A stretch of DNA of 64,000 nt from Gillisia sp. Hel_I_86. GTDB taxonomy: Bacteria; Bacteroidota; Bacteroidia; Flavobacteriales; Flavobacteriaceae. Location of the stretch: NCBI RefSeq assembly GCF_007827275.1, contig NZ_VISE01000001.1, forward strand, positions 4,154,001 through 4,218,000, in the 5' to 3' direction. Within the stretch, counting starts at the first letter, position 1, and every line of letters starts with the position of its first letter. Positions 1 through 9,682 of the stretch are shown piece by piece. A model generated the notes under the pieces. The model saw only the letters and a program-made list of their open reading frames with translations, did no database searches and was not told the origin of the DNA. Made by a program: the position numbers and the translations under genes.

Positions 1-1
1 G

Positions 2-1561
2 AAATACAAGAACCGCGAGTATCGCTGGATGAGCGATGAGCTAAAACTTATATATGATGGGCAGGGAAGACCAATTGAAATGATAGGCAATTGGATCGAT
101 ATCTCCAATTTGAAAGAAGCCGAAGAAAACCTTATTGAAGCCAATAGAAATCTGTCACTTGCCGCTCGTGCAGGAGGGGTGGGTGTCTGGCATTACGATA
201 TTGTTAAAAAAGAAATTAAATGGGATGATCAAATGTATAACATTTATGGTCTTACTGCACAAGCGTTTAGTAGTGTATACAAGTCATGGCAACAAAAGCT
301 TCATCCAGATGATAAGGAGCGTTTCAATAATGAAGTGAGTAAGGCCCTGCTAAGTAAGAAGGAGGTCAATTCCGAATTCAGGATTATCTTGCCGGACATG
401 TCTATCCGTTATATCCAAGGATTTGCAATTATAGAGCGTGATAAAGCCGGTACCCCCATAATGATGATAGGCACCAATTGGGATATTACGGAAAGCAAAC
501 AAAAGGAACGCGACCTTCAGCTAAGCTTAAAGGAAGTTTCCGATTATAAACATGCTCTGGACGAATCTTCCATAGTCGCCATTACAGATCAAAAGGGCAT
601 TATTAAATCTGTCAATGATAACTTCTGTAAAATTTCAAAATATAGCCGCGAGGAGTTGATTGGGCAGGATCACAAAATCATTAACTCGGGATTTCATACC
701 AAGGAATTTATAAGGGATTTATGGACCACCATTGCGAAGGGACATGTATGGAAAGGGGAATTAAGAAATAAAGCAAAGGATGGCACTATTTATTGGGTAA
801 ATACTACAATCGTTCCCTTCCTGAATGAACAGAGGAAGCCTTATCAATATTTAGTGATTAGAGACGATATTACTGAAAATAAATTATTTGAAGAGGAAGC
901 CAAACAAAAAGAAAAAAACCTTCAACTAAGTTTAAAGGAAGTTTCTGATTATAAATATGCTTTGGACGAATCGGCCATAGTCGCAATTACAGATCAAAAA
1001 GGCATTATTAAATCTGTCAATGACAACTTCTGCAAAATTTCAAAATACAGCCGCGAAGAATTGATTGGGCAGGATCACAAAATTATTAACTCGGGATTTC
1101 ACACCAAGGAATTTATAAGGGATTTATGGACCACCATTGCTACAGGCAATGTATGGAAAGGTGAATTAAGGAATAAAGCAAAGGACGGTTCAATTTATTG
1201 GGTAAACACTACAATTGTTCCCTTCCTGAATGAACAGAGGAAGCCTTACCAGCATTTAGTGATTAGGGAAGATATTACTGTAAACAAACTATTGGAAGGG
1301 GAAATCAAACAATTCAATATTGAATTAGAGCAAAAAATAAAAACAAGGACCCAAGAATTGACACTAAGTGAAAATAGGTTTCGCAATCTTTTTGAAAATG
1401 CACCTGAAAGTATTCTGATACTTGATTTAAGGACCCAAAAATTTGAAAAAGTCAATAAAAATGGTACAAAACTGTTTAAGTTATCAGTTAAAGAGTTTAG
1501 GTGGGTTCTAAAAATTCATTTTTTTGATTTTTTTACAAAGCAATCCCCATTGGTTTTGTAG
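2..1561 (+). pseudogene. Multi-PAS sensor histidine kinase, 5' part (cut by an IS, start lies before the window)
   Basis: The reading frame is already open at the first bases, so the true start lies upstream. The visible part holds the end of one PAC segment, then about three full PAS/PAC units and the start of another (the stretch with FENAPESILILDL). Two of the PAS units, at 511-890 and 916-1295, are almost identical and offset by exactly 405 bases. The host frame ends at base 1499, where an IS5-family element begins. The last residues and the stop at 1559-1561 come from IS sequence. The kinase core is encoded beyond the IS at 2800-3830, in the same frame once the IS and one copy of the 4-base target are removed. 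The N-terminal half could still be made as a PAS-only protein, but it cannot act as a kinase. Confidence 0.9.
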
Positions 1562-2795
1562 AAATAATTTTTTCGTCAGCTAAATCTCAATATATTTTTG
1601 ACCTGACACCTCTAAAAATTCATTTTTAAAACAATTATCTCTTTGATTTTTAGTTTTTTATAGGTAAAATGTTTAATCTGACTACTTGTTCATATCGGAA
1701 TAAATTATAGGTTAAATTGATCAGTCCGATTATTCCAGTAGCTCTTGCTATTCCGATTGATTTCAATTTTAGGCCATTCATACTTTGCTCCATAAACCCA
1801 AAAACGTGTTCAACCCTGGCTCGTGTTCTTGATCTCTCAGTATTGTTTTCCTTTTGCTCCTCTGTTAATGGTTTGTTTTTATATCCTTTCTCGTGAACTT
1901 TATTTATCATTTTATATTTTGCAATTGTTTCTTCTTGCTTTTCTCCGGTATAAGCACTGTCTGCATACAATTCTTGATCTTTATCTGTTTCCTCTAACAA
2001 GTCTTCGGTGGCTTGCGAGTCGTGGACCGAGGCACTCGTTACAACAAAAGTGTTGATGAATTTGCTTTTGGCATCCACTTTTGCGTGGTTTTTATAGCCA
2101 AAAAAATTCTCGTTGTTTTTCTTGGTCCAACGGGCATCAATATCTTTGTGTGATTTTTTGTGGGGTTTGTCGTTCCATAAACCATCACCTTCTCCTTCTT
2201 TGATCTTTTTATTTTCCTCACGGGTATTGCGCTGGCGTGGCGCAATAGTAAAACTGGCATCTATCATTTGCCCCTTGTTCAATATCAGTTCCTTGGTCTC
2301 TAAAAAACTTTTGAATTGTGTGAACAAATCTTCAATAAGACCAGATTTTGTAAGGATCTCTCTAAATGCCCAAACGGTTTTTTCGTCTGGAATCTTGTCG
2401 CCAGTGTCCAGGCCCAAAAAGTTTTTAAAACTTGTCCTGTCCAATATTTGGTACTCTACCTGCTTATCTCCAAGTCCATAATAGCGTTGTAAGATCAAGA
2501 TTTTGAACATCAAAACTACATCGAAGGGTTTTGCTCCGGCATTATTTTTCTTGGTAGAATTTAGAAGCTTGCTCTCCAATAAAGCTCTAAACATTTCAAA
2601 ATCAATAGCTTTACTGATTTTATCTAACGGATTACCAATTTCTGATAATTTTTCAGCAGAAAATTGCTCGTCGAATAATGACTTCTTTCCTGTGGATTTG
2701 TATATCTGTTTATCCATGTTTTTATCTGTGTTTTTGAAGTCATAAATATACGGATAAATACTTGAAAATCATGTATTTAATTTTTAGAACTCCCC
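1500..2795 (-). mobile_element. IS5-family insertion sequence, 1296 bp, inserted in the kinase gene
   Basis: The ends match as imperfect inverted repeats: GGTGGGTTCTAAAAATT at the left and GGGGAGTTCTAAAAATT read inward from the right. The element is flanked by the 4-base direct repeat TTTA (1496-1499 and 2796-2799), a target length known for the IS5 group. Deleting the IS plus one TTTA restores an unbroken kinase frame reading KEF-NEK across the join, which fixes both boundaries. It holds one transposase gene on the minus strand. Confidence 0.93.
1650..2717 (-). CDS. IS5-family transposase
   Basis: This 355-residue protein is a cut-and-paste DDE transposase of the IS5 family. All three catalytic positions are visible: Asp in MIDASFTIAPRQ, Asp in YADSAYTG, and Glu in RARVEHVFG. 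The N-terminal part (about residues 60-130) is the helical DNA-binding domain that begins near the ILQRYYGLGDKQ segment. Length and intact motifs suggest a functional enzyme. It fills the element between the inverted ends, opposite in direction to the interrupted kinase. Confidence 0.95.
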   Translation of the reverse strand: MDKQIYKSTGKKSLFDEQFSAEKLSEIGNPLDKISKAIDFEMFRALLESKLLNSTKKNNAGAKPFDVVLMFKILILQRYYGLGDKQVEYQILDRTSFKNFLGLDTGDKIPDEKTVWAFREILTKSGLIEDLFTQFKSFLETKELILNKGQMIDASFTIAPRQRNTREENKKIKEGEGDGLWNDKPHKKSHKDIDARWTKKNNENFFGYKNHAKVDAKSKFINTFVVTSASVHDSQATEDLLEETDKDQELYADSAYTGEKQEETIAKYKMINKVHEKGYKNKPLTEEQKENNTERSRTRARVEHVFGFMEQSMNGLKLKSIGIARATGIIGLINLTYNLFRYEQVVRLNILPIKN

Positions 2796-2799
2796 TTTA

Positions 2800-3830
2800 A
2801 TGAAAAGGGACCTAAGGATATTAGTCCAAAGTTTCAACCAGATGGTAGTTTATCAGAAGAAAAAGCCAAGATGTATATTGAAAAAGCAATTAAGGGCGAA
2901 ACAGTAAGTTTTGAATGGATGCATTGTGATGCCAACAAAAAGAATATTCCGTGTGAAGTACAACTTGCCTTATTACCTGAGGACAAAAATCCAAGGATCT
3001 ATGCGAGTATTGTTGATATTACCATACGAAATGAAACCCGGGAAAAGCTCAAACAACAAAACAAAAAACTTGCTTTCCAAAATGAGGAGATCGAAAAACG
3101 GGCTAATGAGTTGACCATTACCAACCGAGAGCTCAAAAAAACGAACAACGAATTGGATCGTTTCGTGTACAGTGCTTCCCACGATCTACGCGCCCCATTA
3201 AAATCATTGCTCGGCTTGTCTGACATAGTAAAAGAAGGTATGGATCCAGATAATATCATTCAAATGGAACAGATGGACATGATGAAGAAAAGTATTATAA
3301 AGCTCGATGATTTTATTGAAGATATCTTGCAATATTCACGCAATTCCCGTACCGAGGTTATACAAGAAGACATAAATTTTGAAGAAACCCTGCAAAACTT
3401 TATTAAAGAGCATGAGCATATGAATGGCACCAATGAAATTAAACTGAATGTAGACATACAACAAGACATAAAGTTTGTTTCGGATAAAAGAAGGATCAAG
3501 GTTGTTTTGACCAACCTTATCTCCAATGCCCTTAAATATAAAGACCTTTCAAAAGAAAATCAGGTTGTAAGCATAGATATCCAATGTAGTAAGGACAAGG
3601 CCCTTATACGTATTAAAGATAATGGTATTGGTATGAGCACACAGGATAAGGAAAAAATATTTGAAATGTTTTACAGGGCCACCAAGATTTCCGAAGGCTC
3701 TGGACTTGGATTGTACATTGTAAAGGAAACCCTTGATAAGCTTAAAGGCACCATTACGGTGCAATCGGAACTGGGCAAAGGAACAACATTTAATGTAAGC
3801 CTACCCAATCAACTTACAGTTCTTATTTAA
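2800..3830 (+). pseudogene. Multi-PAS sensor histidine kinase, 3' part with HisKA and ATPase domains
   Basis: This is the continuation of the kinase cut at base 1499. It begins mid-PAS (NEKGPKDISPKF), passes through a PAC segment and a coiled coil rich in Lys/Glu, then a HisKA domain with the phospho-acceptor His in SASHDLRAPLK. The HATPase_c domain follows with an N box (LTNLISNALKY), a G1 box (DNGIGM), an F box (FEMFYRA) and a G2 box (GSGLGLYIV). An internal ATG at 2871 could give a 319-residue kinase core without most sensory domains, so a constitutive fragment is possible. The response regulator begins 10 bases downstream and is its likely partner. Confidence 0.88.
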
Positions 3831-3840
3831 AACCTAACTT

Positions 3841-4218
3841 ATGATTCATGTTTTATTAATTGACGATAATAAAATTGACAATTATATTGCCAAACACAAT
3901 ATCTCCAAAAGTAAAATTGCAAAAAAAATAGACATGCATACTTCCGCTATGGGGGCCCTGGAGTATTTAGAACCGTTAAAAAGCAATATTGAAGAATTTC
4001 CCGATATCATTTTTCTTGACATCCAGATGCCAGAAATGAATGGGTTTGGGTTTCTTGAAGAATTTAAAAAATATCCAGAAGCCATTCATGCCCAATGCAA
4101 GATAATCATGCTTACATCCTCTAATGACCCACAAGATATTAAACGCTCACTTCAATATCCTTTCGTAAAAAAATTCCTTACCAAACCTTTATCGTTAAGC
4201 ATGTTGGAAGATCTTTAG
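3841..4218 (+). CDS. Response regulator, receiver domain only
   Basis: The protein has 125 residues and consists of a single receiver domain without an output domain. The acidic pair is in LLIDDN (residues 5-10), the phosphorylation Asp is residue 60 in IFLDIQMPEMNG, the conserved Thr is near residue 92 in IIMLTSS, and the Lys is residue 115 in LTKPL. It starts 10 bases after the histidine kinase stop and was probably co-transcribed with it. Single-domain regulators of this type commonly act in phosphorelays with hybrid or multi-PAS kinases. With the kinase interrupted, it may be orphaned. Confidence 0.92.
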   Translation: MIHVLLIDDNKIDNYIAKHNISKSKIAKKIDMHTSAMGALEYLEPLKSNIEEFPDIIFLDIQMPEMNGFGFLEEFKKYPEAIHAQCKIIMLTSSNDPQDIKRSLQYPFVKKFLTKPLSLSMLEDL

Positions 4219-4278
4219 TATGTAGTCTTCATTTGCCAAAAATCGTATGTATATCCGTTTTTTGTCGTAATATTTCAA

Positions 4279-5529
4279 GACCGTTGCAAGGGATAAATTG
4301 TTCAAAATCGGAGTATAAAAATAATTTGATCAATTGATATTTAATTTGTTAAGGCTTGTTTTTAATGTATGAAATTACAGAAACAACCCACATTGGCAGA
4401 CACAGTTTGCGATTTGCGAGCAAGAAAGATAAAAACAACATTTTTTAATCAAATAAATGCGGTGATCGATTGGGAGAAAATCGAAAAACTGATAGATGCC
4501 GATTATTCCAAAGGAAAAAGTGCCGTGGGCAAACCTTCCTATAACGGCCTGTTGTTGTTTAAAATGTGCCTTTTGCAAAGTTGGTACGGATTGAGCGATT
4601 ATGAAGTAGAAGACCGGTTGAACGATAGTATCTCATTCAGTTGTTTTTGTGGAATGCACATAGATGAAGTTGCACCCGACCATAGTACCTTGAGCAGGTT
4701 TAGGACCGCACTGACCAAAACCAAGACCTTTGAGAAGCTCTTCGGTCCCATCAATGATCAGCTTGAGGCCCACAAGATCATTGTCAAAAAAGGGATCATA
4801 GTGGATGCCAGTGTCATAGACACGCCACTTCGTCCAAAAGGAAAGACCAATCACAAGGTGACCGAAGATCGCCCGGACCAAGAGGTAGCAGTAAAAAAAG
4901 AGTATGCCGAAAGTGTGGACAAAGATGGTACCTGGCTAAAGAAAGGAGGGAAATATCGTTTTGGGTTCAAAAAACATCACGTTACAGACCAAGAAGGACT
5001 GGTCTTGGGAGTATTGACCACCACGGCAAGTAAAAACGAGATAGCCAATTTAGAAGAAGTGCTGGAAACAGTAAACGTAGGTTTGCCAAAAGATATTCCA
5101 TTAGGCTATCAATCCAAGAAAAACACGGAGCTGCTGAAAAAAAAGAACCTGAAAAACCATATTCTAAAAAAGGCAAGAAAGAATAAACCGTTAACCTATT
5201 GGGAGAAGAAGTTCAATAAACTGGTCGGTAGAACAAGGTTCAAGGTAGAGCGGACATTTGGCGGGATAAAAAGATGGTTCAACGGAGGGCTGGCAAGGTA
5301 CCGGGGAATGGAAAAAATGCATACTCAAAATCTGATGGAGGCCATGTGCTATAATTTGTATCGAAGTCCAGGGATAATTGCGTCCAATTGTAAAAACTAA
5401 GGGAAAAACAGTAAGGAAATGAACTCTAAAGACAAAAAAACGAAGTAAAAACTATAGTTGTTGATAAAAAACAATCGGAAATCCATCTAAAAAATGGATT
5501 GGAGTAATTTATTGAATTTTGCAACGGTC
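4279..5529 (+). mobile_element. IS5-family insertion sequence, 1251 bp
   Basis: The inverted ends share GACCGTTGCAA: the left end reads it at 4279 and the right end reads TTGCAACGGTC up to 5529. A 4-base target duplication TCAA is present at 4275-4278 and 5530-5533. The element is unrelated in sequence to the IS at 1500-2795 although both belong to the IS5 family. It lies between the response regulator and the ABC permease cluster and does not visibly break a gene. Confidence 0.92.
4369..5400 (+). CDS. IS5-family transposase, apparently lacking its second catalytic Asp
   Basis: This 343-residue IS5-family transposase keeps the first Asp (IIVDASVIDTPLR) and the Glu (RFKVERTFGGIKRW). The second catalytic Asp is normally in an A-D-K-G-Y type motif before the S-K-x-N segment. 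Here the text runs directly from KDIPL into GYQSKKNTEL, so four or so residues including that Asp appear to have been lost by an in-frame deletion near base 5103. The protein is therefore probably inactive, although the element has intact ends and could be mobilised by a related copy. Confidence 0.9.
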   Translation: MKLQKQPTLADTVCDLRARKIKTTFFNQINAVIDWEKIEKLIDADYSKGKSAVGKPSYNGLLLFKMCLLQSWYGLSDYEVEDRLNDSISFSCFCGMHIDEVAPDHSTLSRFRTALTKTKTFEKLFGPINDQLEAHKIIVKKGIIVDASVIDTPLRPKGKTNHKVTEDRPDQEVAVKKEYAESVDKDGTWLKKGGKYRFGFKKHHVTDQEGLVLGVLTTTASKNEIANLEEVLETVNVGLPKDIPLGYQSKKNTELLKKKNLKNHILKKARKNKPLTYWEKKFNKLVGRTRFKVERTFGGIKRWFNGGLARYRGMEKMHTQNLMEAMCYNLYRSPGIIASNCKN

Positions 5530-5643
5530 TCAATATGTAACCAAAGCGAAGCTAATGTTCACTGCAATCCTGAAGACCACCGCCCTGATTGTTTGGAATT
5601 CAAATAGGCCGCCACGATCAATATGCACCAGCAGGGCAATCCA

Positions 5644-6765
5644 TCAATTTGTCTTTTTGTAGCTCCACAAAGCCAAACCGTTCATTACTATGGCATAGGC
5701 CAGGGTCTTTAAGGCCAGTGACAAAATATCCGTAAATCCAGAACCTTTGAGCATTACCATTCTCATGATTTCAACAAAATACTTTATAGGGTTGAATTCT
5801 GTAATGACCTGTGCCCATTCAGGCATACTTTCAATGGGGGTGAACAGACCGCTCATCAGTATAAAAATCACCACAAAAAACCAGGCAATGAACATGGCTT
5901 GTTGTTGCGTATCGGTAAAATTTGAGATAAAAAGGCCCATCCCAAGTATTACCAGTATATAAATAGAGGTGTATCCATAAAGCAGCAATAAGCTTCCAAG
6001 CATTGGAACATCAAAAATAAGTTTGGCCAGGATCAAGCCAATGGTCAACAACCCCATGCCTATCACCCAGAAAGGAAATAATTTCCCAATTATAAACTGG
6101 CTCTTTTGAATGGGGGTGACATTGATTTGTTCCAAGGTCCCTATTTCCTTTTCCCTAACAATATTCATCCCCGAAAGGAACAAGGTGATCATGGTTACCA
6201 ATAGCACCAAGATTCCAGGTACCATGAACGTTTTGTAGTTTAAGGTCTCGTTATACCAAAAAGATGGAATACTGGTAATATTTACGGGTATTCTCAAGGC
6301 ATCTTCAGGCTGCATTAATTCTACCTTCAGTTTTTTATTGAAACTTTGCACAATTTGATTGATATATACGTTTTCTACCCCCGCCGCCGCACCATCAATG
6401 GCATTACTGGTGACTCCCAAATCTGTATATTTTTCTTTTCGCAGATCGCGCTCAAAATAATCAGGGACCACCAATAGCACATCCACTTCCCCCTTTAACA
6501 TGGCCGAACTGGCTTTAGCTTCCGAAGAAAAATCCGTTAAAACGTTAAAATAGGTAGAGGCATTGAATTTTTCTATTAATTCGCGGGAGTAAGAACTATG
6601 GTCGTTATCTATATAGGCAAATTTGATGTTTTTCACCTCGTAGGTTGCCGCATTCGCTAGAATAACCAATTGCAATATTGGCAATATAAAAATGATGGGA
6701 AGCATGCCTTTATTCCTAAAGATCTGCCGGAACTCTTTTTGTATGATATAGCCTATGGTCTTCAT
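5644..6765 (-). CDS. ABC-2 type export permease, distal gene of the efflux cluster
   Basis: This 373-residue protein has an N-terminal transmembrane segment, a large extracytoplasmic domain (about residues 40-175) and five C-terminal membrane segments, the layout of ABC-2 permeases of the YbhR/YhhJ type. The loop motif with REKEIGTLEQINVTP is the conserved intracellular coupling segment of this family. The start codon overlaps the stop of the upstream permease by one base (TAATG), so the two are translated together. They should form the membrane heterodimer driven by the ATPases at 7930-9566. The substrate cannot be read from sequence; drugs or lipids are typical of the family. Confidence 0.92.
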   Translation of the reverse strand: MKTIGYIIQKEFRQIFRNKGMLPIIFILPILQLVILANAATYEVKNIKFAYIDNDHSSYSRELIEKFNASTYFNVLTDFSSEAKASSAMLKGEVDVLLVVPDYFERDLRKEKYTDLGVTSNAIDGAAAGVENVYINQIVQSFNKKLKVELMQPEDALRIPVNITSIPSFWYNETLNYKTFMVPGILVLLVTMITLFLSGMNIVREKEIGTLEQINVTPIQKSQFIIGKLFPFWVIGMGLLTIGLILAKLIFDVPMLGSLLLLYGYTSIYILVILGMGLFISNFTDTQQQAMFIAWFFVVIFILMSGLFTPIESMPEWAQVITEFNPIKYFVEIMRMVMLKGSGFTDILSLALKTLAYAIVMNGLALWSYKKTN

Positions 6766-7871
6766 TATTCTAACCTGATTTTATATTTCTTAATACTTAA
6801 GCCAATAAAAAAGAGCGTCATCACTAATAAGATCAGGGTTTCCTTCCAAATCAAGGATATGCCCACCCCTTTTAGCATAATGCCTTTTAAAATGATGATA
6901 AACCATTTGGCGGGGATAATATGACTTATAATTTGCAAAGCTCCCGGCATGCTGGAAATGGGAAAAATAAAACCCGATAACAAGATCACAGGGAGCATTA
7001 ATCCCATTAGGGAGATCATCATAGCGGTTTGTTGGGTAGCCGAAATGGTCGAAATTAAAATCCCCAAGGTTAAAGAGGTAATAATAAACAACACACTTTC
7101 CAGGCCCAATAAAAAGAGGCTTCCCTGTACCGGCATTTTAAATATAAAAATGCTTAATATCACAATAACCGCCGCATTTATGACCGATAGAAAAATATAG
7201 GGCACCACCTTTCCAATAATTACTTGAAAAGGTTTTAATGGCGATACCAACAAGATCTCCATAGTGCCCAATTCTTTTTCCCTGGTGATGGAAATTGAGG
7301 TCATCATGGCCGATACCAACATTAAAATAATGGTCATCACCCCAGGCACAAACATAAATACACTCTTTAGTTCCTGGTTATATATCATTCGGGTTTGCGG
7401 AACGATTTGATACGCTATTTTAATGTCTTTATTTTGGCCTTGCCGATAATTTTGAAGGATGGAGTTTATATAATTGCTTATGGTATTAGCGGTATTGGGA
7501 TCGGTGGCATCGGTTATTACCTGAATGGTCGCCTGTTTTTCTTTTATGAGGTTTTTACTGAAATCTTTCTCAAAGTTTAAGACGGCTTTAATTTCCCCTT
7601 TTTTAAAAGCAGCCTCAATATCTGCTTCCCGCTCTATAAATTGATTGATGCTGAAATATTTTGAAGATGAAATTTTATTGATGATCTCTCCTGTAGTAGC
7701 ATCTTTGGAGTGATCTAAAATTGCGATCTCCACATTATTTATCTCATTGGTAATGGCAAATCCGAAAAGCAAAATTTGGGCGATGGGCATACCAAATAAG
7801 ATGAACAACGATCGCTTATCCCTGAAGATATGGTAGAATTCCTTTTTTATGAAGCCTATAAAACGTTTCAT
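6765..7871 (-). CDS. ABC-2 type export permease, proximal gene of the efflux cluster
   Basis: This 368-residue paralogue of the next gene has the same layout: an N-terminal helix (about 20-40), an extracytoplasmic domain, then five or six helices. It carries the coupling-loop motif REKELGTMEILLVSP, matching the REKEIGTLE motif of its neighbour. It lies 58 bases downstream of the ATPase gene in the same direction. The two unlike permeases and two unlike ATPases resemble the ybhFSR arrangement, in which YbhF is a fused double ATPase. Here the two ATPases are separate genes. Confidence 0.92.
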   Translation of the reverse strand: MKRFIGFIKKEFYHIFRDKRSLFILFGMPIAQILLFGFAITNEINNVEIAILDHSKDATTGEIINKISSSKYFSINQFIEREADIEAAFKKGEIKAVLNFEKDFSKNLIKEKQATIQVITDATDPNTANTISNYINSILQNYRQGQNKDIKIAYQIVPQTRMIYNQELKSVFMFVPGVMTIILMLVSAMMTSISITREKELGTMEILLVSPLKPFQVIIGKVVPYIFLSVINAAVIVILSIFIFKMPVQGSLFLLGLESVLFIITSLTLGILISTISATQQTAMMISLMGLMLPVILLSGFIFPISSMPGALQIISHIIPAKWFIIILKGIMLKGVGISLIWKETLILLVMTLFFIGLSIKKYKIRLE

Positions 7872-7929
7872 ACAATCGTAATTAATTTAATACCACCTGG
7901 ATTTCAAATAAAAGTTTCATTGGATAATG

Positions 7930-8664
7930 TCATTCTATGTTTCTAGCCAATTTTAAAAAAACTTCATTCATCGAGTCCACTTTAAATTGATCTTTCAGCT
8001 TATTGGGGGTATCCAATGCTTCAATTTTTCCTTCCACCATGATAGATACCCTATCACAATATTCGGCCTCATCCATATAATGCGTGGTCACAAAAACGGT
8101 GGTGCCCTGGTTTGCCGCTTTATAGATCATTTCCCAAAATTGTCTTCGGGTAATGGGATCTACACCTCCTGTGGGTTCATCTAAAAAGACGATTTGAGGT
8201 TCATGAAGCAGCGATACCGAAAAAGATATTTTTTGTTTCCACCCCAATGGCAAGGAACCTACCAATTGGTTGGCTACTTCCTGTAGCCCTAGCTCTTCCA
8301 ATAGTGCTATGGTTTTTTCTTTGATTTTTGAACGGGACAACCCATATATTCCCCCAAAAAATGTGATATTTTCTTTAACCGTCAAATCATCGTACAAGGC
8401 AAATTTTTGGCTCATATACCCGATGTTTCTTTTGATGGACTCTGTTTGGGCATACACATCAAATTCTGCTACTTTTGCAGTGCCGGAAGTAGGTTTTGAG
8501 ATGCCGATAAGCATTTTCATTGCCGTTGTTTTTCCCGCACCATTGGCTCCAAGAAACCCAAAAATCTCTCCTTTTTTAACCTCGAATGTTATCGCATTTA
8601 CAGCGGTAAAATCACCAAACATCTTGGTCAAATTTTCTACTTCTATGACGTTTTCTTTTTCCAT
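7930..8664 (-). CDS. ABC transporter ATPase subunit (second of two)
   Basis: This 244-residue nucleotide-binding protein has Walker A GANGAGKTT (near residue 40), a Q-loop region around YMSQKFALYDDLT, Walker B IVFLDEPTGGVDP and the switch His in VTTHYMDEAEY. The signature segment reads LPLGWKQKISF instead of the usual LSGGxxQ, so this subunit is degenerate at one half-site. Its start overlaps the stop of the upstream ATPase gene by one base, implying equal production. It should power the two ABC-2 permeases downstream. Confidence 0.94.
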   Translation of the reverse strand: MEKENVIEVENLTKMFGDFTAVNAITFEVKKGEIFGFLGANGAGKTTAMKMLIGISKPTSGTAKVAEFDVYAQTESIKRNIGYMSQKFALYDDLTVKENITFFGGIYGLSRSKIKEKTIALLEELGLQEVANQLVGSLPLGWKQKISFSVSLLHEPQIVFLDEPTGGVDPITRRQFWEMIYKAANQGTTVFVTTHYMDEAEYCDRVSIMVEGKIEALDTPNKLKDQFKVDSMNEVFLKLARNIE

Positions 8665-9566
8665 TATTTTGCTAAGTCCATAAAAGTGTCTTCTATGGTA
8701 GGTTGTGTACTTTGTATGCTTACGCCTTTTAAATCTTGGGCTTCCAGGTACTTTTTCAAATCGTTTAAATCAAAATCGGTTCGTTTATCTGTATAATGCA
8801 CAAATTCTCCAAAGGGATATACGCTATAACTATTTTCATAGGCCTTTAAGCTTAAAATCAATTGATACATATTATTGGCACCTATGTTGTAAATGGTTTT
8901 TGGATAATGTTCTACAATAGCTGCTGGGGTATCGATTTTTAAGATCTTTCCATCCTGTATTAGCGCTATCCTGTCACAAAGCGCCGCTTCATCCATATAC
9001 GGTGTGGAAACCAAAATAGTGATGCCCTTTTGTTGCAGGCGCTTAAGCATTTCCCAGAATTCCTTTCTTGATACAGGATCCACCCCTGTGGTGGGCTCAT
9101 CCAAAAACAGCACTTTTGGTTTGTGGATCAAGGCACAGCTCAAGGCCAGCTTTTGCTTCATTCCGCCTGAAAGTTTACCAGCACGGCGAGTTTTAAACGG
9201 TTCAATCTGCACATAAATATCCTTGATCAATTCATAATTTTTATCAATAGTGGTCCCAAAGATGGTCGCAAAAAAATTCAGGTTTTCCTCTACGGTCAGG
9301 TCTTGGTACAAAGAGAACCTTCCGGGCATATATCCCACACTTTGTCTAATGTCTTTATAGTCTTTTACCACATCAAAACCAGCTACGTTTGCAGTGCCTT
9401 CATCAGCAAACAATAACGTGGTCAAAATTCTGAATAAAGTGGTTTTCCCCGCACCATCGGGACCAATTAAACCAAACAGCTCATTCTCTTTTACTTCAAA
9501 AGAAATATCTTTCAAAGCTTCGACCTTTTTGTATGATTTGCTGATATGTTGCAGGGAAATACTCAC
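8664..9566 (-). CDS. ABC transporter ATPase subunit (first of two)
   Basis: This 300-residue ATPase has Walker A GPDGAGKTT, a canonical signature LSGGMKQKLALS and Walker B VLFLDEPTTGVDP. The switch His is replaced: the segment reads VSTPYMDEAALC where VTTH is usual. About 80 residues after the catalytic core form the regulatory extension common in drug and lipid exporters. With its partner (a proper switch His but a poor signature), one complete ATP site can be built from the two proteins, which argues for an obligate heterodimer. Confidence 0.94.
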   Translation of the reverse strand: MSISLQHISKSYKKVEALKDISFEVKENELFGLIGPDGAGKTTLFRILTTLLFADEGTANVAGFDVVKDYKDIRQSVGYMPGRFSLYQDLTVEENLNFFATIFGTTIDKNYELIKDIYVQIEPFKTRRAGKLSGGMKQKLALSCALIHKPKVLFLDEPTTGVDPVSRKEFWEMLKRLQQKGITILVSTPYMDEAALCDRIALIQDGKILKIDTPAAIVEHYPKTIYNIGANNMYQLILSLKAYENSYSVYPFGEFVHYTDKRTDFDLNDLKKYLEAQDLKGVSIQSTQPTIEDTFMDLAK

Positions 9567-9620
9567 TCTTTTATTTTAGTTTTTTCTGGTTTATTATCTC
9601 TTTATAGGTTAAAATCCTGC

Positions 9621-9638
9621 TCCCGATAGTTATCGGGA
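9621..9638. terminator. Perfect short hairpin between dps and the ABC ATPase
   Basis: TCCCGATA and TATCGGGA form an 8-base-pair stem with a 2-base spacer. It lies in the 254-base gap between the Dps gene and the first ATPase gene, both read leftward. No clear U-run follows on the minus strand, so it could be a weak terminator, a processing site or a dispersed hairpin. It suggests that the downstream ABC genes may be expressed at a different level from the TetR-TolC-HlyD-Dps part. Confidence 0.5.
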
Positions 9639-9682
9639 TACATGGCAGTTGCTTTAGTTTCTATAAACTTTTATAAGAGCAT

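Noticed and set aside
1500-5529. Composite transposon formed by the two IS5-family elements around the kinase and regulator
   Set aside because: The two IS have different ends, different transposases and their own 4-base target duplications, so each inserted by itself.
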